Part shown: piece after piece, positions 56,103 through 64,000 of the stretch | Layout of the letters: each line of letters opens with the position of its first letter | How positions within the stretch are numbered: the first letter of the stretch is position 1 | DNA from: Spiribacter sp. 2438 | GTDB lineage: Bacteria; Pseudomonadota; Gammaproteobacteria; Nitrococcales; Nitrococcaceae | Length of the DNA: 64,000 nt | Assembly: GCF_009676705.1 (NCBI RefSeq) | Contig: NZ_CP046046.1 | Coordinates: forward strand, 62,001 to 126,000 | Direction: 5' to 3' | The notes under the pieces: generated by a model | What the model was told of the DNA's origin: nothing | The model's database searches: none | What the model saw: the letters and a program-made list of their open reading frames with translations, nothing else | Made by a program: the position numbers and the translations under genes

Positions 56103-57089
56103 TCAGAAGGAGTAACGCATGCCGATGTTGAAGGCATCTTCAACTGCGTCACCGTCGTCATCCACCGTACCACTGCTGGTGTTGCGGTATCCGACGTTCA
56201 CGTCAAGACCGCCACCAAGGTCGGCGAGGAGCATGGCAGCCACGCTGCTGCCGCCTTCATCATCATCGCCATAACCAACGGTCAGGCTCAGAATGTCGGT
56301 GAGGGGAACGATGGCAGCCACGGCATAGGGGTTGTTGCCATTTTCGTCATCACTGACATGTCCGCGCAGCGACACCATATCCAAGTCAACCCGGCCGCCG
56401 AACACGACCTGGCTGGAATCGCCCGCTTCGTCACGGTCGGAATAGATCAAGCCGACCTGTCCAATGCCCGCATCGAAGCCAACAGCAACCTGGTACCGCT
56501 CGATGCCGTCAGGGTTATCGACTGTTGCTTCTTCCTGCTCGAACTTACCAGTCTCGTTTCCGTCATCATCGGTTACGGCGACATTGCGGTCCAGCTTAGT
56601 CGTGCCAGCTGTATCGGCATAGGCTGCGAACGTGAACGCATCAACGGTGAGGGAATACTGAACCGAAGCCGTGTCGCCGAATGAGAAATCATCCGAATAG
56701 TAGGCTGAAGACACTGGGCCAAGACCACGGTATACGTCGGTGTGGGCGCCGGCAAACTTGTAAACGAGATCGTCATCGATACCAGCCTGCAGAGACCCGA
56801 AGGCGCCAGAGGCGCCTGCCAATGCATAGTCGACGCCAGCATCACCATTCTCGTCGAGACCCAAGCGAGCGTAGTAGAAGGTATTGATACCCTCAACGCC
56901 TTCGCCGCTGCCGCTGACTTCCAGCTTCGAGGTGCGGTTGGACAGCGAGCCGCTGGAGCCATCCTCGGATTCATTGGTGTAGCTAAAATCGATACGGCCG
57001 GAGAATTCCGGGCTGTGATCGGCAGCCATCACGGCACCACTGGTGCCCATGGCAGCTGCGGTCAGCAGTGCAATAGTCGTCTTTTTCAT
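56103..57089 (-). CDS. Outer-membrane general porin, acidic
   Basis: 328 residues. Signal peptide (KKTTIALLTAAAMGTSGAVMA-A), then a series of alternating beta strands and the terminal MRYSF with Phe at the C-terminus, recognised by the BAM machinery. It matches 16-stranded Gram-negative porins. Loops are extremely rich in Asp and Glu (for example TVDDDGDAVED), as in halophiles. AGGAG sits 8 bases upstream of ATG. It is preceded by an elaborate control region and followed by a strong terminator. Confidence 0.88.
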   Translation of the reverse strand: MKKTTIALLTAAAMGTSGAVMAADHSPEFSGRIDFSYTNESEDGSSGSLSNRTSKLEVSGSGEGVEGINTFYYARLGLDENGDAGVDYALAGASGAFGSLQAGIDDDLVYKFAGAHTDVYRGLGPVSSAYYSDDFSFGDTASVQYSLTVDAFTFAAYADTAGTTKLDRNVAVTDDDGNETGKFEQEEATVDNPDGIERYQVAVGFDAGIGQVGLIYSDRDEAGDSSQVVFGGRVDLDMVSLRGHVSDDENGNNPYAVAAIVPLTDILSLTVGYGDDDEGGSSVAAMLLADLGGGLDVNVGYRNTSSGTVDDDGDAVEDAFNIGMRYSF

Positions 57090-57114
57090 TTTGAACTCCT
57101 AAAAGTTTCAGTCA

Positions 57115-57130
57115 AAACAACATGTTGTTT
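57115..57130. promoter_or_regulatory. 16-bp perfect palindrome in the porin leader
   Basis: AAACAACATGTTGTTT reads identically on both strands, 25 bases upstream of the porin ATG and downstream of the proposed -10. It is a candidate operator for a dimeric repressor, or an mRNA stem near the ribosome site. Confidence 0.6.
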
Positions 57131-57172
57131 CACTCGGGCCGGCGCCGCCGTGGCGGCTGGCCGTCCCCAATG

Positions 57173-57178
57173 ATTATC
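57173..57178 (-). promoter_or_regulatory. Candidate porin -10 element
   Basis: GATAAT on the minus strand (five of six consensus bases), about 84 bases upstream of the porin start. The -35 position (57196-57201) has no consensus and instead lies inside the first of two direct repeats, as expected for an activator-dependent promoter. Confidence 0.45.
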
Positions 57179-57192
57179 GGAGCGGTCACGTT

Positions 57193-57222
57193 TTGTGGCG
57201 TTATGCCAACACTTGTGGCGTT
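57193..57222. repeat. Two 10-bp direct repeats spaced 20 bp at the porin promoter
   Basis: TTGTGGCGTT occurs exactly at 57193-57202 and 57213-57222, a start-to-start distance of 20 bp or two helical turns. This layout is typical for tandem winged-helix regulators such as the OmpR/PhoB group binding one DNA face. The proximal copy covers the -35 position of the porin promoter. Confidence 0.65.
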
Positions 57223-57420
57223 TCCGATACTCGAACCGTATACAGGGTCCGGTTGCATTGCAAGCGTTTTGTGAAAAATTATTGTGATGAAGACGCGGCA
57301 AGTGGTTGATAACCGCCAGATTGGATGTCGCGAGGGCGGCGTTGAGGCGGGGTGTTGCGGGAACGCAACAGATGAGCCAGCAGACGCGGAGGCGGCGCGG
57401 GGCCGCCCCCGGACTGGAAC

Positions 57421-59274
<1,854 letters not shown>

Positions 59275-59330
59275 AAGCTACCGATGCTGAGGTGGGCCGG
59301 TGGGCCCGCGCATATCACGCGGAACCGTAA

Positions 59331-59358
59331 ATAATAGCACGACTTTTTCAGTTCACAA
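59331..59358 (-). promoter_or_regulatory. Internal promoter for rpoD
   Basis: On the minus strand TTGTGA (59353-59358) and TATTAT (59331-59336) are spaced by 16 bases; the -35 coincides with the dnaG stop codon. It lies 57 bases upstream of the rpoD ATG in the 78-base gap. It would allow sigma factor synthesis independent of rpsU and dnaG. Confidence 0.5.
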
Positions 59359-61092
59359 CTTCAGCCGAGTCCATTCGGCCCATTCCGCCGCCGTGAGTTC
59401 CCCGGACTGCAGTCGCTGGTTGAGATGTTCCAGCCGACGCTGGGCCAGCAGCTGTCGCACGCGGTTCATGGTGTCCATAAACTCCGTTTCAAGCCCGGCA
59501 TCCGGCACCAGGTGATCCCAGGTGGCCAGTTTCCACAGGGCGGATTCGAATTCACTGTCCTGGAACCGCTCCAGGATCGCGCTAGGGGTGATATGGGGCT
59601 CCTGGCGGCCCAGTTCAAGGAGCTGGACCAGCAGGGGCAGCCCCGGCAGATCATCCCGCCCCGCCAGGTCCTCAAGGTCGCCGGCCCGAGCGGCCAGCGC
59701 CGGTCGCTGCAACAACAGGGCGATGGCCAGGCGCACCGGAGTGCGGCGCACGGCGCTGGCGTCGCCGCCCAGTCCCGATTCGGTGGGGCGCCGGGTTGTC
59801 GGCGCGGCTTGGCGCTGGTCCACCACCGATTCCAGATAGTCAGCTTCCAGCCGGCCGAGACCGGCGACCCGCTCCATCAGCATGTGCCGGTAGACGTCCG
59901 GCGGCAGCTTGCGCAGCAGGGGCACCGCCTGCTCGATAAAGCGCGCCCGGCCGTCCATGGCCTGCATGTCGATGTCCGTGGACAGCCGCTGAATGAGGTA
60001 ATCCGACAGCGGGGTGGCTTCCGCCAGGCGGGCCTCAAGACCCTCGCGGCCTTCCCGGCGAACCAGGTCGTCCGGGTCATCGCCTTCCGGCAAAAACAGA
60101 AACCGCACCTGACGGCCCTGGCGCATGGCGGGCAGAGCGCCTTCCAGGGCCCGCCAGGCGGCGCGGCGCCCGGCGGCGTCGCCATCGAAGCAGAACACCA
60201 CGTCGCGGCTGGCCCGGAACAGGCGCTCCACCTGGCGGGTGGAGGTGGCGGTCCCCAGGGTGGCCACCGCCCGGGGCAAGCCGTGTTGCGCCAGTGCCAC
60301 CACGTCCATGTAGCCCTCCACCACGAGGATGTCCGGGGGGTGACGATCCGCCTCTAGCACCTCGTGGAGGCCGTAGAGCTCCTGGCCCTTGTGAAACACC
60401 GGGGTCTCGGGGGAGTTCAGGTACTTGGGTTCGCCGTCGTCCAGCACCCGTCCGCCAAAGGCGATGGTACGGCCGCGGCGGTCGCGGATGGGAAACATGA
60501 TGCGATCGCGGAAACGGTCGTAGGTGCGATTGCCGTCCCGCTCCACCACCAGGCCGGCGCGCTTCAGTGACTCGGGCTCGCCCAGAGCCTGCAGCAGGTT
60601 GTCCCAGCCCGGCGGCGCAAAGCCGATGCCATAGCGCCGGGCGATGTCACCGCTCACGCCCCGCTGGCGCAGGTAGCTCACCGCCCGGTCGCGCTGGGGG
60701 TGCTGGCGCAGGCAGGCCTGAAAGTGGCGGTTGGCCCGTTCCAGGACGTCATAAAGGCCGCCGGTCTCCGGTGGGGGGGCGGCCTGGCGAGCTTCCTCGG
60801 GGATTTCCATGCCGACGATCCCGGCCAGCTGCTCCACGGCCTCGCGGAACTCCAGCCGGTCGTATTCCATGAGAAAGCGAATGGCACTGCCGTGGGCGCC
60901 ACAGCCAAAGCAGTGATAGAACTGCTTGTCGGCGGCCACGGTGAAGGAGGGGGTTTTTTCGCCGTGGAAAGGGCACAGGCCGTGGTAGTTGCTGCCGGAG
61001 CGCTTGAGCTGAACCCGCTCTCCCACCACCTCGGCGATGTCGACCCTCGCCAGCAGCTCGTCAATGAAGTGATCGGGGATTCGTCCGGCCAT
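59353..61092 (-). CDS. dnaG: DNA primase DnaG
   Basis: 579 residues. N-terminal CHC2 zinc ribbon (CPFHGEKTPSF, then CFGCGAHG), the primase core with Toprim motif (VVEGYMDVVALAQHG, then DGDAAGRRAA) and a C-terminal helicase-binding domain. Synthesises RNA primers at the replication fork. Middle gene of the macromolecular synthesis operon. Confidence 0.97.
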   Translation of the reverse strand: MAGRIPDHFIDELLARVDIAEVVGERVQLKRSGSNYHGLCPFHGEKTPSFTVAADKQFYHCFGCGAHGSAIRFLMEYDRLEFREAVEQLAGIVGMEIPEEARQAAPPPETGGLYDVLERANRHFQACLRQHPQRDRAVSYLRQRGVSGDIARRYGIGFAPPGWDNLLQALGEPESLKRAGLVVERDGNRTYDRFRDRIMFPIRDRRGRTIAFGGRVLDDGEPKYLNSPETPVFHKGQELYGLHEVLEADRHPPDILVVEGYMDVVALAQHGLPRAVATLGTATSTRQVERLFRASRDVVFCFDGDAAGRRAAWRALEGALPAMRQGRQVRFLFLPEGDDPDDLVRREGREGLEARLAEATPLSDYLIQRLSTDIDMQAMDGRARFIEQAVPLLRKLPPDVYRHMLMERVAGLGRLEADYLESVVDQRQAAPTTRRPTESGLGGDASAVRRTPVRLAIALLLQRPALAARAGDLEDLAGRDDLPGLPLLVQLLELGRQEPHITPSAILERFQDSEFESALWKLATWDHLVPDAGLETEFMDTMNRVRQLLAQRRLEHLNQRLQSGELTAAEWAEWTRLKL

Positions 61093-61138
61093 AACCCTTA
61101 CTCTACGGCAAGGCTCGGCCGTGGGGCAGAGCGGTGGA

Positions 61139-61585
61139 TCAGTTCAGTTGCTGCTTGACCCGGGCGCTGACGGCACCCATGTCCGCCCGGCCCTGCACCT
61201 GGGGTTTCAGCAGGGCCATGGCCTTGCCCATGTCGCGAATGGACTCGGCACCGCTTGCCTGAATGGCTTCCGCCACCAGGGCATCGATTTCGTCATCGCT
61301 GAGGGGCTGGGGCAGGAACTCGTTAATGATCTCGATTTCCGCCTTTTCGGCATCGGCGAGATCCTGGCGGCCGGCCTGTTCGTACTGAGCCACGGATTCC
61401 CGGCGCTGTTTGACCATTTTGTCCAGGATCGCCAGTACGTCGGCGTCGTCCAGGGTGCGACGCTCGTCGACTTCTTTCTGCTTGATGGCGGCGCTGATCA
61501 TGCGCAGCGTGCCCAGGCGGGGTTTGTCGCCGGCACGCATGGCATGCTTGACCGCACCCATGATGCCGGTCTTCAGGTCACTCAC
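61139..61585 (-). CDS. yqeY: YqeY/GatB-like tRNA-binding domain protein
   Basis: 148 residues, all-helical. DLKTGIMGAVKHAMRAGDK-like start, LRMISAAIKQKEVDER and a late DMGKAMALLKPQVQGRADM segment match GatB/YqeY proteins, related to the tail domain of the tRNA amidotransferase GatB. Its function is uncertain. It commonly sits between rpsU and dnaG, as here. Confidence 0.9.
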   Translation of the reverse strand: MSDLKTGIMGAVKHAMRAGDKPRLGTLRMISAAIKQKEVDERRTLDDADVLAILDKMVKQRRESVAQYEQAGRQDLADAEKAEIEIINEFLPQPLSDDEIDALVAEAIQASGAESIRDMGKAMALLKPQVQGRADMGAVSARVKQQLN

Positions 61586-61598
61586 GGGCAGGGTCCGC

Positions 61599-61814
61599 TC
61601 AGTAAAGGCGCTGGGTGCGCTGGTTTTCGCGCTGCACCCGCTTGGCGTGGCGCTTCACCGCGGCCGCCTGCTTGCGCTTGCGCTCCTGGGTGGGCTTTTC
61701 GTAGTGCTCGCGGCGGCGTACCTCGGAGAGGACACCCGCCTTTTCGCAGGATCGTTTGAAGCGGCGCAGGGCCACTTCGAAGGGCTCGTTCTCGCGAACC
61801 TTGACGCTCGGCAT
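61599..61814 (-). CDS. rpsU: 30S ribosomal protein S21
   Basis: 71 residues, strongly basic, with the typical start [20 protein letters not shown] and [16 protein letters not shown] segment. First gene of rpsU-yqeY-dnaG-rpoD, linking translation, replication and transcription initiation. A strong promoter lies about 65 bases upstream. Confidence 0.97.
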   Translation of the reverse strand: MPSVKVRENEPFEVALRRFKRSCEKAGVLSEVRRREHYEKPTQERKRKQAAAVKRHAKRVQRENQRTQRLY

Positions 61815-61849
61815 AGAGTTCTGACCTTACCGTGTTGCTGTAATCGACG

Positions 61850-61855
61850 TAGAAT
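61850..61855 (+). promoter_or_regulatory. Candidate promoter for tsaD
   Basis: TAGAAT (61850-61855) with TTACCG 17 bases upstream (61827-61832) points toward tsaD, 78 bases before its ATG. It faces and overlaps the rpsU leader, so the two divergent transcripts share this stretch. Confidence 0.4.
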
Positions 61856-61879
61856 CGGGGGTTTCCGATCGAGCCGGGC

Positions 61880-61908
61880 AGTATAGGCCCCGGCGCCGTT
61901 CAATGCAA
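61880..61908 (-). promoter_or_regulatory. rpsU operon promoter with GC-rich discriminator
   Basis: On the minus strand TTGCAT (61903-61908) and TATACT (61880-61885) are exactly 17 bases apart, followed by GCCCGGC, a GC-rich discriminator usual at growth-rate-controlled promoters. The start site would be about 61873, giving a leader of roughly 60 bases. Confidence 0.7.
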
Positions 61909-61922
61909 AAGACGCCGGGGCC
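61886..61922. repeat. 10-bp inverted repeat across the rpsU promoter and tsaD leader
   Basis: GGCCCCGGCG (61886-61895) and CGCCGGGGCC (61913-61922) are perfect complements separated by 17 bases. The left arm fills most of the rpsU spacer and the right arm lies just behind its -35. In a tsaD transcript they form a very stable hairpin ending 10 bases before the ATG. Confidence 0.7.
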
Positions 61923-61932
61923 ATCCACCCGA

Positions 61933-62955
61933 ATGAACATTCTGGGCATCGAAACCTCCTGTGACGAAACCGGGATCGCGGTCTACAGCGGCACGGCGGG
62001 CCTGCTGGCGCATCAGCTCCACAGCCAGGTGGACACCCATGCGGTCTACGGGGGCGTGGTGCCGGAGCTGGCCTCCCGGGATCACGTCCAGCGGGTGGTG
62101 CCCCTGGTGGAGCAGACCCTCACCGAGGCCGGGTTAAGCCGCCACGACCTGGACGGCATCGCCTACACCCGCGGGCCGGGGCTGGCCGGTGCGCTGCTGG
62201 TGGGCGCGGCGGTGGCCCGGGGGCTGGGCTGGGCCCTGGACCGGCCGGTGCTGGGGGTGCATCACATGGAGGCTCACCTGCTGGCCCCCATGCTCGAGGC
62301 GGATCCCCCGGCCTTTCCGTTTCTGGCCCTGCTGGTCTCCGGCGGTCACACCCTGCTGGTCCGGGTGGCCGACATGGGTCGTTATGAGGTGCTGGGCGAG
62401 TCGCTGGACGATGCCGCCGGCGAGGCTTTTGACAAGACCGCCAAGCGCCTGGGGCTGCCGTATCCCGGCGGGCCCCAGCTGGAGCGACTGGCGGCGGATG
62501 GTGACCCGGAGCGGTTTCGCTTTCCCCGCCCCATGACCGATCGGCCGGGGCTGGACTTCAGCTTCAGCGGCCTGAAAACCGCGGTGGTGAATACCGTGGA
62601 CGAGGTGGACGACGACTGCGCGGACACCCGGGCGGCGGTGGCCCGGGCGTTTCAGGACGCGGTGGTGGACACCCTCGCCATCAAGATCCGCCGTGCCCTG
62701 CGCCAGACCGGCGTAGGGCACGTGGTGGTGGCGGGGGGCGTGGGTGCCAACCAGGTGCTCCGGCACCGACTGCGGGAGGTGGCCGCGTCGGAGGGCGCGC
62801 GGATGGCTTATCCCCGTCTCGCGTTCTGCACCGACAATGGCGCCATGATTGCCTATGCCGGTTTCTGTCGGCTGGCGGCCGGCGAGCGGGAGACCGCCGA
62901 CGAGGATGTCCGGCCCCGATGGCCGCTGGACGAGCTACGGCCGCCGGGGGCCTAG
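61933..62955 (+). CDS. tsaD: tRNA N6-adenosine threonylcarbamoyltransferase TsaD
   Basis: 340 residues, ASKHA fold. Begins [14 protein letters not shown]; metal-binding HHMEAHL, the VSGGHTLLV phosphate loop and the late [10 protein letters not shown] are complete. Transfers the threonylcarbamoyl group made by TsaC onto A37 of tRNA. Divergent from rpsU as in E. coli. No ribosome site precedes ATG 61933; a strong hairpin does. Its TAG stop interlocks with that of plsY. Confidence 0.95.
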   Translation: MNILGIETSCDETGIAVYSGTAGLLAHQLHSQVDTHAVYGGVVPELASRDHVQRVVPLVEQTLTEAGLSRHDLDGIAYTRGPGLAGALLVGAAVARGLGWALDRPVLGVHHMEAHLLAPMLEADPPAFPFLALLVSGGHTLLVRVADMGRYEVLGESLDDAAGEAFDKTAKRLGLPYPGGPQLERLAADGDPERFRFPRPMTDRPGLDFSFSGLKTAVVNTVDEVDDDCADTRAAVARAFQDAVVDTLAIKIRRALRQTGVGHVVVAGGVGANQVLRHRLREVAASEGARMAYPRLAFCTDNGAMIAYAGFCRLAAGERETADEDVRPRWPLDELRPPGA

Positions 62956-63539
62956 GAGCGACCCAGTCGACCCTCGGTGCCGTTGATCAGCCGCTGGATG
63001 TTGCCCCGGTGGCGCCAGACGATCAGCGCGGTCATGACCGCGGTGGCAGCGGCCAGGGTCGGCGAGTCCACCAGCACCAGGCAGTAGACCGGGGCCAGCA
63101 GAAAGCTCGCCAGCGCCCCCACCGAGGAGATCCGCACCAGGCCGGCGGCCACCGCCCAGGTCAGGAGCGCGGCGACGCCCACCGGCCAGGACCAGGCCAG
63201 CAGCACCCCGAAGCCGGTGGCCACGCCCTTGCCGCCGCGAAAGCCGAAAAACACCGGATAGAGATGGCCGATGAACGCGGCCAGCCCCACGGCGGCCAGC
63301 CACGGCACACTCAGGCCGGCCGCGTGGGCGATCAGCACGGGAATGACGCCCTTGAGGGCATCCACCAACAGCGTGATCGCCGCGGCCCGCCGGCCGCCCA
63401 GACGCAGCACATTGGTGGCGCCCGGGTTGCCGCTGCCCGCCTCCCGGGGGTCGCCCAGCCCCAGGGCCCGGGCCACCAGTATGCCGGCGGACACCGACCC
63501 CGCCAGATAGCCCAGTATCAGCAGCAACCCCTCTATCAT
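62952..63539 (-). CDS. plsY: Glycerol-3-phosphate acyltransferase PlsY
   Basis: 195 residues, five membrane helices. Motifs [10 protein letters not shown], the [12 protein letters not shown] phosphate-binding loop and [12 protein letters not shown] are intact. Transfers acyl groups from acyl phosphate to glycerol-3-phosphate, starting phospholipid synthesis. Convergent with tsaD, divergent from folB 79 bases away; this tsaD-plsY-folB order is common. Confidence 0.95.
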   Translation of the reverse strand: MIEGLLLILGYLAGSVSAGILVARALGLGDPREAGSGNPGATNVLRLGGRRAAAITLLVDALKGVIPVLIAHAAGLSVPWLAAVGLAAFIGHLYPVFFGFRGGKGVATGFGVLLAWSWPVGVAALLTWAVAAGLVRISSVGALASFLLAPVYCLVLVDSPTLAAATAVMTALIVWRHRGNIQRLINGTEGRLGRS

Positions 63540-63618
63540 GGGCGCATTCCACCCGCTGCCCGGGGTGGGGTCAAGCGGACTTGTGCTGCCTGCTGCGACG
63601 TGGAATGCTCGCCGAGCC

Positions 63619-63981
63619 ATGGACACCGTCTTTTTGCAGGGCCTTGAATTGCGCGCGGTGATTGGCGTGCACGACTGGGAGCGGGCCTTTGCCCAGCGCC
63701 TGCGGGTCGACCTGCGGCTGAGTGTGGACACCGCGCCGGCGGCCCGCTCGGATGCGCTGGAGGACGCGGTGGATTACGCCCGGCTGGCGGAGGCCCTGAC
63801 CCGCACCGCCGCCGAGTCCAGTTATCAACTCATCGAAACCCTGGCGGATCGGCTGGCCATGCAGGCGCTGGACAATCCGGCGGTGCAGCGCGTCCAGCTG
63901 ACCCTGCACAAGCCCGGTGCCGTGCCGGCGGCCCAGGGAGTCGGTGTGACCATTGAACGCAGTCAGCAAGAGGCTCTATGA
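63619..63981 (+). CDS. folB: Dihydroneopterin aldolase
   Basis: 120 residues. DTVFLQGLELRAVIGVHDWER start with the conserved Glu-Arg, the VDYARLAEAL block, and the LIETLADRLA segment carrying the substrate-binding Glu; Lys near LTLHKPGAVP is the catalytic lysine. Folate pathway. The stop overlaps the start of the next gene (ATGA). Confidence 0.94.
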   Translation: MDTVFLQGLELRAVIGVHDWERAFAQRLRVDLRLSVDTAPAARSDALEDAVDYARLAEALTRTAAESSYQLIETLADRLAMQALDNPAVQRVQLTLHKPGAVPAAQGVGVTIERSQQEAL

Positions 63982-64000
63982 CCCGCGCCTATTTGAGTAT
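63978..64000 (+). CDS. folK: Start of a probable folK gene, cut by the window end
   Basis: Seven full codons reading MTRAYLS and part of an eighth are visible, overlapping the folB stop by 4 bases. The N-terminus and the position after folB fit 6-hydroxymethyl-7,8-dihydropterin pyrophosphokinase, whose N-terminus usually reads Tyr-x-Ser-x-Gly-Ser-Asn. Too little sequence to be certain. Confidence 0.5.

Larger units (their letters stand above)
57090..57420. other. 331-base intergenic region: porin control region and rpoD 3' flank
   Basis: The half next to the porin holds a 16-bp palindrome, a GC-rich hairpin (GCCGCC/GGCGGC near 57145), a -10 and two direct repeats, listed separately. A further 11-base palindrome TTGCATTGCAA lies at 57253-57263. 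The half next to rpoD has two hairpins without T-runs: TGTTGCG-GGAA-CGCAACA (57353-57370) and GGCGGC-GCGGG-GCCGCC (57391-57407), so rpoD has no obvious intrinsic terminator. No gene was seen. Confidence 0.7.

Overview
The window is a gene-dense (about 68 genes, almost no empty DNA), GC-rich chromosome segment of a gammaproteobacterium. Gene order def-fmt-rsmB-ntrYX-trkAH, hisBHAFIE-tatABC, rpsU-yqeY-dnaG-rpoD and dprA-smg-topA-tsaC, together with a strongly acidic outer-membrane porin and TrkAH potassium uptake, suggests a salt-adapted member of or near the Ectothiorhodospiraceae (Spiribacter-like). This is inferred from synteny and composition; no 16S gene is present. No insertion sequence, prophage, CRISPR array or genomic island was seen.

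Layout. (1) 1-9,044: a periplasmic formate dehydrogenase locus of the FDH3 type. It holds accessory proteins (DUF3305, DUF3306, a multi-[4Fe-4S] ferredoxin, a TorD-like chaperone), a small Tat-signal protein, the Cys-type molybdenum catalytic subunit, the iron-sulfur subunit, an undescribed small lipoprotein and the cytochrome b subunit. (2) 9,065-14,094, minus strand: tsaC, topA (without zinc ribbons), smg, dprA and a LysM-less remnant protein. (3) 14,149-24,706, plus: def, fmt, rsmB, DUF4390, an NtrYX two-component pair whose NtrX lacks GAFTGA and has an altered Walker A, trkA, trkH, a TPR protein and dtd. (4) 24,712-29,677: hisB-H-A-F-I-E followed by tatA-B-C, the export route needed by the formate dehydrogenase. 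(5) 29,777-38,109: sucA-sucB-lpd followed by prpC-prpD, joining the TCA cycle with propionate use. (6) 38,126-40,127: djlA, cytochrome b561-like and YceI genes. (7) 40,124-44,097, minus: a compact six-gene membrane operon (AI-2E-type permease, a 59-residue Cys-rich protein, a Pam18-like membrane J-protein, LrgA, LrgB, a DUF4139-like secreted protein). (8) 44,174-46,623: an ion-driven motor pair (MotA/ExbB-like plus MotB/OmpA-like with a long coiled coil) resembling ZorAB but without Zorya effectors. (9) 46,610-55,852: a carbon-metabolism region with a LysR regulator, aceA, a prpB-like lyase, an Lrp regulator, a homodimeric AceE/MdeB-type E1 without E2/E3, a SAF-domain oxidoreductase, an SDR and tenA. 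(10) 55,869-57,420: tRNA-Ile(CAU), the porin and its elaborate control region. (11) 57,421-63,981: rpoD, dnaG, yqeY, rpsU, tsaD, plsY, folB and the start of a probable folK.

How it fits together. Formate oxidation, the TCA cycle, the glyoxylate lyase and the methylcitrate enzymes make this a central-carbon neighbourhood. The best candidates for an undescribed system are the Lrp/E1/SAF-oxidoreductase//SDR/TenA cluster, which with prpB, prpC and prpD could form a 2-oxoacid-to-propionyl-CoA route, the six-gene LrgAB/J-protein operon, and the orphan ZorAB-like motor. At DNA level the porin control region (two 10-bp direct repeats 20 bp apart over the -35 position plus a 16-bp perfect palindrome) and the 10-bp inverted repeat across the rpsU/tsaD divergent promoters stand out.
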